A DNA stretch of 64,000 nucleotides from Lachnospiraceae bacterium (GTDB lineage Bacteria; Bacillota; Clostridia; Lachnospirales; Lachnospiraceae): NCBI GenBank assembly GCA_009774585.1, contig VSOA01000001.1:1-64000 (forward strand). The letters run 5' to 3'. The stretch's first letter is position 1; each line of letters starts with the position of its first letter. Of this stretch, positions 51,872 to 59,970 are shown piece by piece. The notes beneath the pieces were generated by a model, which did no database searches, was not told the DNA's origin, and saw nothing but the letters and a program-made list of their open reading frames with translations. Made by a program: the position numbers and the translations under genes.

Positions 51872-52885
51872 TCATTCGGTAATCTGTCCATCTACATCCC
51901 AGAGATCTTCCCAGCTTGTGGCGCCTTCCCACAAAAAGACTTGTCCTTTTACCAGACGGCAGTTCTTGTCATCTTGCCGGATAGCTTCCATCTCTGTATC
52001 CGTGAGCGGATCACAGGCTGCGCACTGCAGATTGGAAATATACTGCGGCTCTTTCACCGAAAAAGGAATCGGAATCTGACCTCTCTGCACCGCCCATTTC
52101 AGACAGACGACTGCCGGATGTACCTGATGCGCCTTAGCGGCTGCTGCCACGGAAGGCAGTTGTGTATCGACCACATCTTCCTCCATCCGGTCTCTCTCAG
52201 GACGGGAAGGGGAACCAATCGGACAATAGCCGATGGGCAGGATATTGTGTGCGACCGCATAATCAAACAGTTCCGGCTGCTGGAAGGATGGATGCAGCTC
52301 CATTTCAAGGGCGGCAGGCATGATTCTGCATAGGGGCAGTACTGCTTCCAGCTTAGGGATGGTCATATTGCTCATGCCGATATACCGTGCAAGTCCCATG
52401 TCCACAAGCGCTTCGCACTGTCTCCAAACCGACATAAATTCCTCTGTCGAAAAAGGCTTGGAATCCGGATTTCTGGAATCTCCGCTGCATCCCGGTGCAT
52501 GATAATTTGGGAAGGGCCAATGTACAAAATAAAGGTCAATCTGCGAAAGCCCTAAATCATGTAAGCTTTCTTTGCAGGAAGCGATGACTTCACCTTCTCC
52601 GTGCCTGTCATTCCATACCTTGGAAGTGATGAAAAGCTCTTTGCGCGTTACTACGCCTTCTGCAAACACTCTATGAAGAACCTGTCCGATCTGCGCTTCG
52701 TTCTGATACACCGAAGCACAATCGATCAGACGGTATCCGTATTTGATTGCGCCATACACCGCTTCCGAAACCGCATCTGCCCCATATTTGTCCGAGCCAA
52801 AGGTTCCCAGCCCCATACAGGGAATCTGCTCTCCGCCGGGCAAGGTTCTCTTTGGAATCAGGGACTGTTCTATTTTCTGTTCCAT
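51872..52885 (-). CDS. Aldo/keto reductase, possibly aldose 1-dehydrogenase
   Basis: A 337-aa NAD(P)-dependent AKR-fold oxidoreductase. The catalytic tetrad is visible: Asp and Tyr in LIDCASVYQNE, Lys in FITSKVW and His in DLYFVHWPF. The nicotinamide-cofactor region is IPIPFSVKEPQYI. Substrate cannot be read from sequence. Context (fucU, GH95 genes, zinc dehydrogenase) suggests L-fucose or another aldose, as in D-threo-aldose/L-fucose dehydrogenases. ATG 52885 is preferred to GTG 52894. Confidence 0.85.
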   Translation of the reverse strand: MEQKIEQSLIPKRTLPGGEQIPCMGLGTFGSDKYGADAVSEAVYGAIKYGYRLIDCASVYQNEAQIGQVLHRVFAEGVVTRKELFITSKVWNDRHGEGEVIASCKESLHDLGLSQIDLYFVHWPFPNYHAPGCSGDSRNPDSKPFSTEEFMSVWRQCEALVDMGLARYIGMSNMTIPKLEAVLPLCRIMPAALEMELHPSFQQPELFDYAVAHNILPIGYCPIGSPSRPERDRMEEDVVDTQLPSVAAAAKAHQVHPAVVCLKWAVQRGQIPIPFSVKEPQYISNLQCAACDPLTDTEMEAIRQDDKNCRLVKGQVFLWEGATSWEDLWDVDGQITE

Positions 52886-52906
52886 ATGTCTCACCTATGT
52901 CCTCTC

Positions 52907-53965
52907 TTAATCAAATACCACGGCGACCTTACCGCACTGACCGCCTGCCATAAGCTGATAAGCTTCCCCGGCTTTCTCCAAGGGGAATTCATGCGTGATC
53001 AGGTCCTCCGGATGAATGTTCCAGCGTACCAGCCGCTCAACCAGTTCTTCCATCCGCCAGAGCGATGTGACCCATGAACCATATATGGTCTTCTGTCCGT
53101 GAATGATATCCGGACTGGGATTAAAGCTGCAGGTGCCGCCTTCTCCGACAAATGCGATTTTACCCCATTCCCGGGTGGCACGGATGGCGAGCTGGCGGCC
53201 GCCGTCGTTGGCCGATGCGTCGATGGCGCGCTCCACTCCCTTGCCGCCTGTGGCTGAGAGGATTTCATCCAAAGCGCCGTCTCCCGGTTTAACCACCAGA
53301 TCTACCAGTCCCAGTTTCCTTGCAAGCGCGATTCTGTAATCGTTGATCTCCACACCGATCAGTTTATTGGCGCCTAAAGCTTTGGCAAGCATGAGCGCGG
53401 CAAGTCCGACTGGTCCGAGACCGGTCACCAGTACCGCATCGTTACCGCAGATACCGATTTTCTCGATGGCTTCATAGACTGTTCCGAATCCGCATGCTAC
53501 TTGAGCGCCGTCTTTATAGGACAGTTCGTCGGGCAGAGCAATCAGATCCTTTTCATCCGCCAGAATGTAAGGAGCCATACCGCCGTTTCTCTGCCAGCCG
53601 TAAGCCTGCCGGAACCTGCTCTTACAGGAAATATAATATCCCCGGCGGCAGTCATTGCATACGCCGCATCCCGAAATATGATAGACGATCACTCTGTCTC
53701 CCTTCTTGAAACGCTTTAATCCCTCGCCCTCTTCCACGATCTGGCCGCAGGGTTCATGTCCGGCTGCCATGCCCGGGATATACCCCTCCGGTCCTTTACC
53801 TGTATGTTCTCTGTAGATACAGCGGATATCGCTGCCACAGATTGTGGTTGCCTTTGTCTGTATCACAACTTGTCCATAGCCCGGTTTCGGTATTTCAAAG
53901 TCCTTCAATTCTACCGTGCTGTTTCCGGGCAGCACGGCTCCTTTCATTAACATTTTTACTGCCAT
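52907..53965 (-). CDS. Zinc-dependent medium-chain alcohol/sugar dehydrogenase
   Basis: A 352-aa MDR-family enzyme. Catalytic zinc ligands Cys in TTICGSD and His-Glu in AAGHEPCG are present. The structural zinc cluster is CGVCNDCRRGYYISC, and the NAD-binding GLGPVGLAALMLAKALGA Rossmann loop follows. It probably oxidises a sugar or polyol alcohol. First gene of the minus-strand operon, with AAAGGAG 8 bases from the ATG. The next gene starts 21 bases after its stop. Confidence 0.88.
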   Translation of the reverse strand: MAVKMLMKGAVLPGNSTVELKDFEIPKPGYGQVVIQTKATTICGSDIRCIYREHTGKGPEGYIPGMAAGHEPCGQIVEEGEGLKRFKKGDRVIVYHISGCGVCNDCRRGYYISCKSRFRQAYGWQRNGGMAPYILADEKDLIALPDELSYKDGAQVACGFGTVYEAIEKIGICGNDAVLVTGLGPVGLAALMLAKALGANKLIGVEINDYRIALARKLGLVDLVVKPGDGALDEILSATGGKGVERAIDASANDGGRQLAIRATREWGKIAFVGEGGTCSFNPSPDIIHGQKTIYGSWVTSLWRMEELVERLVRWNIHPEDLITHEFPLEKAGEAYQLMAGGQCGKVAVVFD

Positions 53966-54021
53966 AGTAATTTCTCCTTTCCGAAAGTATTTCGTTTCGC
54001 TGCTGCTTTGTAACTGATTTC

Positions 54022-54050
54022 AGTATACTCTTTTCTATTCCCGATACCAG
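54022..54050 (-). promoter_or_regulatory. Putative activator-dependent promoter for the dehydrogenase operon
   Basis: On the minus strand TATACT lies at 54027-54022, with no good -35 at 17-18 bases (CTGGTA). A good -10 with a poor -35 suggests activation, plausibly by the divergently encoded AraC protein. Confidence 0.35.
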
Positions 54051-54101
54051 ATTGGAACATGCCGATTTTTGCTGAAAAGTGTCGTGTTTTTATAGGATAT
54101 T

Positions 54102-54130
54102 TTGCAGGAGGATGGAATATTTGTTATACT
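54102..54130 (+). promoter_or_regulatory. Promoter for the divergent AraC regulator gene
   Basis: TTGCAG (54102-54107), a 17-base spacer, and TATACT (54125-54130) with an upstream TG extension. Confidence 0.6.
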
Positions 54131-54177
54131 ATACAAAGAAGCATAAATATTCGCATCAAATATCCAAAGGAGAAACT

Positions 54178-55065
54178 GTGAAGAAACAATATACCGACTT
54201 AGATATCCATTTTACTTTGGATGGATTTCCCGTACACGTTCTTAACATCATATTTGAGCGCTTTACCCGCGTCATTCCTTCCCACAGCCATGGAAACGGC
54301 TGTTATGAGATCCACTATATTCCGGCGGGCTTCGGCAGGTTAAAAGAAGGTGAAACTTATTACGATATTACCCCCAACACACTCTTTGTGACAGGGCCTC
54401 ATGTGGTGCATGCACAGTCGCCGCTCCTGTCCGATCCAATGCAGGAATACTGTGTTTATTTCAGGTTTCCCGGAGTATCCCGTACGAAGGAACTGTCATC
54501 GCTCCTGAACGCCTTCTTATCTACCGGCTTCTGGATCGGACAGGATGTGCAGGGAGTCCATTTTCTGATGAAACAGCTTTTTGATGAGCTGGAATGTCAG
54601 TATACCGGTTATCAGAATCAGGTGCAGCTTTTGCTTTCACAGCTTATCATTTGTCTTGTGCGGAATTATGAACAGGAAAAGAAGCCGGAATACCGTTTTG
54701 CACGGTCCAATCTCTATAACAGCAAATCTATGATCATAGAAGAATATTTCCTCTATGAATACAGAACGCTTTCTTTAGATGTACTTGCCGATCGGCTCAA
54801 GCTGAGCTCCCGACAGACCCAGCGCCTTTTACAGGATTATTATGGCAAGACTTTTCAGCAGAAGAAAACGGAAGCGCGTATGTCTACTGCGTCCATCATC
54901 CTTAATGACAGAAGCAGAAGCATCGCCTCCATTGCAGAGGAGCTTGGTTATTCCTCTGCGGAGCACTTTTCTTCTGCTTTTAAGAAATATTATCATATCA
55001 GCCCCGGAAACTATCGAAAGGAACAGGGAGGAAGAGATTGCTTTTCAGATGGGGAAGAAGTATAA
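54178..55065 (+). CDS. AraC-family transcriptional regulator with cupin sensor domain
   Basis: A 295-aa regulator: N-terminal cupin-type ligand domain (about residues 1-140) with SHSHGNGCYEIHYIPAG, and C-terminal double HTH (about 190-290) containing LSLDVLADRLKLSSRQTQRLLQDYYG and IASIAEELGYSSAEHFSSAFKKYYHISPGNYRK. The start GTG 54178 has AAAGGAG 6 bases upstream; a longer ATG frame at 54079 begins ahead of the promoter and is unlikely. Divergent from the dehydrogenase/fucU operon, which it most likely controls. Confidence 0.88.
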   Translation: MKKQYTDLDIHFTLDGFPVHVLNIIFERFTRVIPSHSHGNGCYEIHYIPAGFGRLKEGETYYDITPNTLFVTGPHVVHAQSPLLSDPMQEYCVYFRFPGVSRTKELSSLLNAFLSTGFWIGQDVQGVHFLMKQLFDELECQYTGYQNQVQLLLSQLIICLVRNYEQEKKPEYRFARSNLYNSKSMIIEEYFLYEYRTLSLDVLADRLKLSSRQTQRLLQDYYGKTFQQKKTEARMSTASIILNDRSRSIASIAEELGYSSAEHFSSAFKKYYHISPGNYRKEQGGRDCFSDGEEV

Positions 55066-55106
55066 TGTAAAGAATAATCTTTTCAAAAGGGAGCAATCAG
55101 AATTTC

Positions 55107-55988
55107 ATGCAAAACGAACAGGAATATGAAAAAGTGGCAATGAAAGTGTCAAAAGTCAGTATTATTGCGAACTTGGCGCTGACAATACTCAAACTGGCGG
55201 CGGGTGTGATCGCTCATTCGGGAGCAATGATATCGGACGCGATTCATTCAGCGTCTGACGTGTTTAGTACAATTGTGGTTATCATCGGTATCAAGATATC
55301 CGGTAAAGCATCGGATAAAGACCATCCTTACGGACACGAGCGGATGGAGTGTGTAGCGGCAATTATGCTGGCGACTATTTTGGCAGCCACCGGTTTGGGA
55401 ATCGGTTACACGGCAGTAGAGAAGATAGCGGGAGGAAATTATGCGAATCTTGTAGTGCCGGGCATGATGGCGCTCGTGGCGGCAATCCTTTCGATTGTTG
55501 TGAAAGAAGGTATGTACCAGTATACGAGAGTATATGCAAGGAAAATTGACTCAGGTGCACTTATGGCGGACGCATGGCATCATCGTTCAGATGCGTTGTC
55601 CTCTGTGGGTGCCTTGGTCGGTATCGCAGGCGCCAGAATGGGATTCCCTATTTTAGATCCGGTTGCCAGTGTAGTAATATGTTTTTTTATTGAAAAAGCG
55701 GCTTACGAGATTTTTATGGACGCAGTAGATAAGATGGTGGATAAGGCGTGTGATGAAGAAGTGGAAGCAGAACTTACGGAATGTGCACTCAGTCAGGAGG
55801 GTGTGCAGGGAGTCGATTTACTACATACGCGCGTCTTCGGCAATAAGATTTATGTAGACATCGAAATCAGAGTGGATGGTGAGATGAGACTGCGGGATGC
55901 TCACGGTATCGCGGAGCATGTTCATGACGCAATCGAGAAGAACTTTTCGAAGGTCAAGCATATTATGGTGCATGTGAATCCGGCGTAA
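55107..55988 (+). CDS. Cation diffusion facilitator metal transporter
   Basis: A 293-aa CDF-family divalent metal exporter (zinc, manganese or iron). It has six predicted TM helices; the transport-site residues are in TM2 (SDAIHSASD: Asp44, His47, Asp51) and in TM5 (DAWHHRSDALSS). A C-terminal cytosolic ferredoxin-like domain (about residues 210-293) ends HIMVHVNP. The HxxxD pair fits a CDF of the zinc/iron type, but the metal cannot be assigned. RBS AAAAGGGA is 12 bases upstream. A terminator follows. Confidence 0.9.
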   Translation: MQNEQEYEKVAMKVSKVSIIANLALTILKLAAGVIAHSGAMISDAIHSASDVFSTIVVIIGIKISGKASDKDHPYGHERMECVAAIMLATILAATGLGIGYTAVEKIAGGNYANLVVPGMMALVAAILSIVVKEGMYQYTRVYARKIDSGALMADAWHHRSDALSSVGALVGIAGARMGFPILDPVASVVICFFIEKAAYEIFMDAVDKMVDKACDEEVEAELTECALSQEGVQGVDLLHTRVFGNKIYVDIEIRVDGEMRLRDAHGIAEHVHDAIEKNFSKVKHIMVHVNPA

Positions 55989-56061
55989 CCGTACCTTATA
56001 AACTTTGGGGGCAGTTTTTCTTGCGTTATAGGAAATTGCTGTAATCGTAGTGGAGTTCGAG

Positions 56062-56080
56062 GAGAATGCGGAGCATTCTC
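56062..56080. repeat. Palindromic intergenic element GAGAATGC-GGA-GCATTCTC
   Basis: A perfect 8-bp stem with a 3-base loop, immediately upstream of a terminator. The same AGAATGC ... GCATTCT core recurs at 57948-57977, downstream of the next gene. Confidence 0.55.
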
Positions 56081-56082
56081 TT

Positions 56083-56110
56083 AAGCGTCGCCGTCGGGCG
56101 ACGCTTTTTT
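56083..56110 (+). terminator. Rho-independent terminator after the CDF gene
   Basis: A perfect 10-bp stem AAGCGTCGCC / GGCGACGCTT with a GTCG loop, then T-run. Confidence 0.9.
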
Positions 56111-56114
56111 GCCC

Positions 56115-56143
56115 TTGTCAAAGGAAATAATTACCGATATAAT
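56115..56143 (+). promoter_or_regulatory. SigmaA promoter for the DUF5722-like gene
   Basis: TTGTCA (56115-56120), a 17-base spacer, and TATAAT (56138-56143), directly after the terminator and about 44 bases before the start. Confidence 0.7.
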
Positions 56144-56186
56144 AAATCAAAGAGATTGAGAATCAGAACGGTGGTAGGGGAGTATG

Positions 56187-57884
56187 ATGAGAGACAAAAG
56201 AGAGCAAAAGAGTGGGAAAAAGGGCAAAAGAGTGAGTGGCAGAAGCAAAAGAGCGATGATGCCGGTGGCTATGGCAGTGCTTGCGGCGCTGTTAACAGTA
56301 TGCGGAGTACTTTTTGGGGGCGGCACATTGAGCGTGGAGGCAGCAGGACGTCCCGTTTCAATCAGTTCTTGCACCATTGCAGGAGCAGACGTAGTGTGTC
56401 AGCTTAGTGCAGGCAGCGTTCCTTCGAGTGATGACGGTAAATATTATGTTTATGCGAACGAAGTTTATCAGGACGGACCGGTCGGTAAGGTGGCGGCGGT
56501 AGTCGATGCAGGGACTTCTGTTACGGCAAGTTTTCCGCTCGGATATAATACGGCAGACTCTAACTTGAGCCGCAAGTTTCTTATTGCCGTGAAACGCGGC
56601 GGGCAGATGGTTCAGGTCAGCGATGAGCATTATATTACGAATCCTGAGGCAATCGCTTCCCATACATCCGCACGCAGACCGGCTGGAATCAAAGGCATTC
56701 TACCGGATCTTACGAAGGCTTCCAAGGAGGAATTGCAGGATCTGGGTGTTTCGCAGGTGGTATACAATATGTATGTTGACGATATTTGTGTCGATGCGAC
56801 GGTACCCGGAGCGATTCCTTTTGAATATAACGGACAGACCTGGTATTTCAATAACGGAATGGTGACCAAGTTCGATTCTATGATCAGGAGTTTTAACGCA
56901 TATGGTATGCAGGTGACGATGGTGCTGTTAAACGGCGGCAGAAGCCAGTACACGCAGCATCTGGTTCATCCGATGGCGCAGGGCGGAGACTGTCCGGGCT
57001 ACGCTTTGAATGTTGCGGATGCGGCGGGAACCGAACACTTGAAAGCAATCGGAGCATTCTTGGGACAGCGCTATTCGGGTCAGGCAGGATGCGGGCAGGT
57101 GGACAATTGGATCATTGGCAACGAGGTAAATGCAAGAACCTCATGGTGGTATACCAGTTCTACATCGTTGGATTTCAATGTGAATGTTTATGTAAAGGCA
57201 TTCCGGATTATGTATAACGAGATGAAGAGCCAGAATGCCAACGTTCGTATCTATAATTCCATCGATCAGGAATGGAACAGAAAATCGAACCCCGGAAGTT
57301 TCTTGGCTAAGGAATATCTGGATCAGTTTAACTATTATATCAATAGAGAAGGAAATATAGACTGGGGGCTTTCCTATCATCCGTACAATTCTCCGCTATA
57401 TGATCCGTATGCTTGGAACGGTCCGGCGGTATGGGTGCAGAACAGTATTTCAACGCCTTATATCACGATGCAGAATATTGATATATTGATCAATTATATG
57501 CATCAGCCTCAGTTCTTAAGCCCGGGCGGCGATGTGAGAAGCATTTCTCTTGCAGAAATCGGATATACGTCCAGTTTTGGTGACGACAAACAGGAAGCAT
57601 CGGTAGCTTACGGTTATCTGAAGGCGGCTTCCCTGCCTGATGTTGATGCATTTATGCTGTTTCGACAGACTGATGATGCGCATGAGATGGAGAGTCATCT
57701 GGCGCTTGGATTATATGATCTGAACGGTAACAAGAAACCGGCTTACCATATTTATAAGAGTCTGGGAACAGCCAACGAGGCGGCAGCAAAAGCGAGAGCG
57801 TCTGAGATTATCGGCATGGATATCGACCAGATGATCAGCCAGAATATCATGTGGACGAGAAGCGGCAACGGAGTGGTGCAATAA
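56187..57884 (+). CDS. Secreted DUF5722-like putative glycosidase
   Basis: A 565-aa secreted protein with a very basic N-terminus, signal peptide (about residues 22-52, cleavage after VEA) and then an Ig-like beta domain (about 55-160). A TIM-barrel-like domain follows (about 170-540). The barrel has WIIGNEVNA (about 311-319), like the acid/base NE of clan-A glycosidases, and SLAEIGYTSS (about 454-463), like the strand-7 nucleophile. I place it in DUF5722 from memory; activity is not established. ATG 56187 is chosen (AGGGGA 4-6 bases away); ATG 56184 is adjacent. Palindromic elements flank the gene on both sides. Confidence 0.75.
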   Translation: MRDKREQKSGKKGKRVSGRSKRAMMPVAMAVLAALLTVCGVLFGGGTLSVEAAGRPVSISSCTIAGADVVCQLSAGSVPSSDDGKYYVYANEVYQDGPVGKVAAVVDAGTSVTASFPLGYNTADSNLSRKFLIAVKRGGQMVQVSDEHYITNPEAIASHTSARRPAGIKGILPDLTKASKEELQDLGVSQVVYNMYVDDICVDATVPGAIPFEYNGQTWYFNNGMVTKFDSMIRSFNAYGMQVTMVLLNGGRSQYTQHLVHPMAQGGDCPGYALNVADAAGTEHLKAIGAFLGQRYSGQAGCGQVDNWIIGNEVNARTSWWYTSSTSLDFNVNVYVKAFRIMYNEMKSQNANVRIYNSIDQEWNRKSNPGSFLAKEYLDQFNYYINREGNIDWGLSYHPYNSPLYDPYAWNGPAVWVQNSISTPYITMQNIDILINYMHQPQFLSPGGDVRSISLAEIGYTSSFGDDKQEASVAYGYLKAASLPDVDAFMLFRQTDDAHEMESHLALGLYDLNGNKKPAYHIYKSLGTANEAAAKARASEIIGMDIDQMISQNIMWTRSGNGVVQ

Positions 57885-57887
57885 TAA

Positions 57888-57945
57888 GACATGAAGTGGT
57901 ACTAAGGTTATAAAGGACATAACCTAAGTACCACTAAATCATGTC
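57888..57945. repeat. Long imperfect inverted repeat after the DUF5722-like gene
   Basis: Inner arms AGTGGTACTAAGGTTAT and ATAACCTAAGTACCACT (16 of 17 pairs, loop AAAGGAC) are enclosed by GACATGA and TCATGTC with a 3-base bulge. It starts 3 bases after the stop codon. No T-run follows. It could be a terminator variant or a short mobile (MITE-like) repeat. Confidence 0.6.
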
Positions 57946-57947
57946 TG

Positions 57948-57977
57948 GAAGAATGCCGCTTGCAGCGAGCATTCTTC
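57948..57977. repeat. Palindromic intergenic element GAAGAATGC...GCATTCTTC
   Basis: A 9-bp perfect outer stem plus an inner CGCT / AGCG stem around TGC with one bulged A. Shares its core with the element at 56062-56080. Confidence 0.6.
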
Positions 57978-58011
57978 TGAGTGTGGAATAGATTTTTACA
58001 GCATAAGTGTC

Positions 58012-58039
58012 ACTGATAACGGGGGATTATCATACTTTA
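58012..58039 (+). promoter_or_regulatory. SigK-like (mother-cell sporulation) promoter
   Basis: AC (58012-58013), 17 bases, then CATACTTTA (58031-58039), matching AC-N16/17-CATAnnnTA. It lies about 55 bases before the SpoIID-like gene. Its paralogue at 11510-12775 has the same arrangement with a 16-base spacer. Confidence 0.55.
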
Positions 58040-58094
58040 TAGCATAGTAATCTGTTAATGCTGAAATGATTATGGCTATGAAGGAGAATGAATT

Positions 58095-59945
58095 ATGGCA
58101 ATCGGCTATCTGATGATGCAGGCGAGGACAGCACATGACGCGGTGCCTTTAAGCGGGGTACAGATCAGCGTCTTGGATGATGAACAGAATCGCGTTTATG
58201 ATTTAACGACAGATGAAAACGGTGAGACGAGAAGTGTGTCGTTGGAAACTGTGGACAAGAGTTATTCACAGAACGAAAATTTTGCGGGAACACCGTATGT
58301 AACTTATAATGTACTTGCACAGGCGGAAGGATTTAACACGCTGTTTGTCACGGATATACCCATCTTTGACGGAGAGCTTGCGGTCCTTCCGCTTTCGCTT
58401 GTTCCGATGCAGGAAAGTCAGCGAAGCAGAGAACAGACTGAAATTACGGTGGGAGCTCCGGCGGTGGCTATGGGCGGAGGGCGCGAGCAGGAAGGATCAA
58501 GAGGAAGTATGGGTACGCCATATGTGCTGCGTCAGGTTATCATTCCGAATCCTATTACGGTTCATATGGGAACGCCAGATTCTGCCGCGTCAAATATACA
58601 GGTTTCTTTTCCGGAATATGTGAAAAACGTTGCCAGCAGTGAAATATATCCGACATGGCCGGAAGCCGCACTCAGGGCAAACATCTATGCAATTATTACG
58701 TTTGCCTTAAATAGGGTATATACGGAATGGTATCGGTCAAAGGGTTACAATTTTGACATTACGAACAGTACGGCATATGACCAGTATTTTGTCTACGGAA
58801 GACCGATTTATGAATCCATCAGCCGTATCGTCGATCAGATTTTTAATGAGTATGTCCGCAGGCAGGGTCAGAACGCTCCGTACTTTACGTCTTTTTGCAG
58901 CGGGTCAACAGCTTATTGCTCCGGAATGTCGCAGTGGGGAACGGTTACGTTGGCGAATCAAGGATATACGCCAATCAGAATATTGCGATACTATTATCCG
59001 GATGATATAGAGATTGCGGAGACAAATGCGGTCAGTAATGTGGTGACATCGTATCCGGGGACGCCGCTCAGAGTCGGAAGTACGGGACTGGATGTGCAGA
59101 CCATACAGACGTATTTGAACAGAATCAGGAGAAATTACCCGGCCATTCCGGCAATTACCGATGAGGCGGGCACATTCGGGGACAGCACACGTGCGGCAGT
59201 AACGAAGTTTCAGAGTATTTTTAATCTGGCGACAGATGGTATTGTTGGGAAAGCCACTTGGTATAAAATATCCAATTTATATACAGCAGTGACCAGACTC
59301 GCAGAGTTAGATAGTGAGGGAACAACGATTGGCATTGGAACGGTGCCGCCGTCTACCGTGCTAAGACAAGGCTCGCGCGGACAGGATGTGATTACGTTAC
59401 AGTATCTGTTGGATGTCATATCCGAATACTATTCAGGCATTCCAAGTCCTGGGCAGGACGGTATTTTCGGAAATGATACAAGAGAGGCAGTCATTGCTTT
59501 TCAGCGGCAGATGGGGCTTGCCGCGGACGGAATAGTAGGCCCGGCCACATGGAATTCACTGTACAGAACTTATCAGGGAATCAATCAGAATGTGCCGCCG
59601 GTTAATCCGAATCCGACACCGAATCCGACACCTGATTCTGGCAATGTCATTGTGCATATCGTCCGCTCCGGCGATACGTTGTGGCTGCTTTCCAAACGTT
59701 ACGGTACGACTGTAGATGCCATTAAGCAGGCAAATGGATTGACAAGCGACAATTTAAGCATCGGGCAGGTGCTGCGGATACCTGTTCCATCAAGTACACA
59801 GTATTTCTTATATACGGTTCGTCCCGGCGATACGTTGTGGCTGCTTGCGAACCGTTTTGGAACGACGGTAGATGCGATTCAAAATCTGAACGGATTGACA
59901 AGCGATGCATTACGTGTAGGGCAGGTGCTCCGGATTCCGGAGTAA
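58095..59945 (+). CDS. SpoIID-like protein with two peptidoglycan-binding and two LysM domains
   Basis: A 616-aa protein without signal peptide or TM segment. It has an N-terminal transthyretin-like beta domain (about residues 1-105) and a SpoIID-like domain (about 165-310) with NVASSEIYPTWPEAA (likely catalytic Glu) and CSGMSQWGTV ... PIRILRYYYPD. Two PG_binding_1 domains follow (about 322-395 and 418-490, each with DGI(V/F)G), then a Pro/Asn-rich linker and two LysM domains (about 520-560 and 573-615). Larger paralogue of the protein at 11510-12775. Lack of export signal plus a SigK-like promoter suggests assembly in the mother cell at the forespore/cortex. AAGGAG lies about 9 bases upstream. 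Confidence 0.82.
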   Translation: MAIGYLMMQARTAHDAVPLSGVQISVLDDEQNRVYDLTTDENGETRSVSLETVDKSYSQNENFAGTPYVTYNVLAQAEGFNTLFVTDIPIFDGELAVLPLSLVPMQESQRSREQTEITVGAPAVAMGGGREQEGSRGSMGTPYVLRQVIIPNPITVHMGTPDSAASNIQVSFPEYVKNVASSEIYPTWPEAALRANIYAIITFALNRVYTEWYRSKGYNFDITNSTAYDQYFVYGRPIYESISRIVDQIFNEYVRRQGQNAPYFTSFCSGSTAYCSGMSQWGTVTLANQGYTPIRILRYYYPDDIEIAETNAVSNVVTSYPGTPLRVGSTGLDVQTIQTYLNRIRRNYPAIPAITDEAGTFGDSTRAAVTKFQSIFNLATDGIVGKATWYKISNLYTAVTRLAELDSEGTTIGIGTVPPSTVLRQGSRGQDVITLQYLLDVISEYYSGIPSPGQDGIFGNDTREAVIAFQRQMGLAADGIVGPATWNSLYRTYQGINQNVPPVNPNPTPNPTPDSGNVIVHIVRSGDTLWLLSKRYGTTVDAIKQANGLTSDNLSIGQVLRIPVPSSTQYFLYTVRPGDTLWLLANRFGTTVDAIQNLNGLTSDALRVGQVLRIPE

Positions 59946-59970
59946 ATCGACGGGAAGAAAGAGGCAGTTG

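Noticed and set aside
51644..52333. Plus-strand open frame of 229 codons across fucU and the aldo/keto reductase
   Set aside because: Lies opposite two genes with intact active-site motifs and spans their junction; shadow frame.
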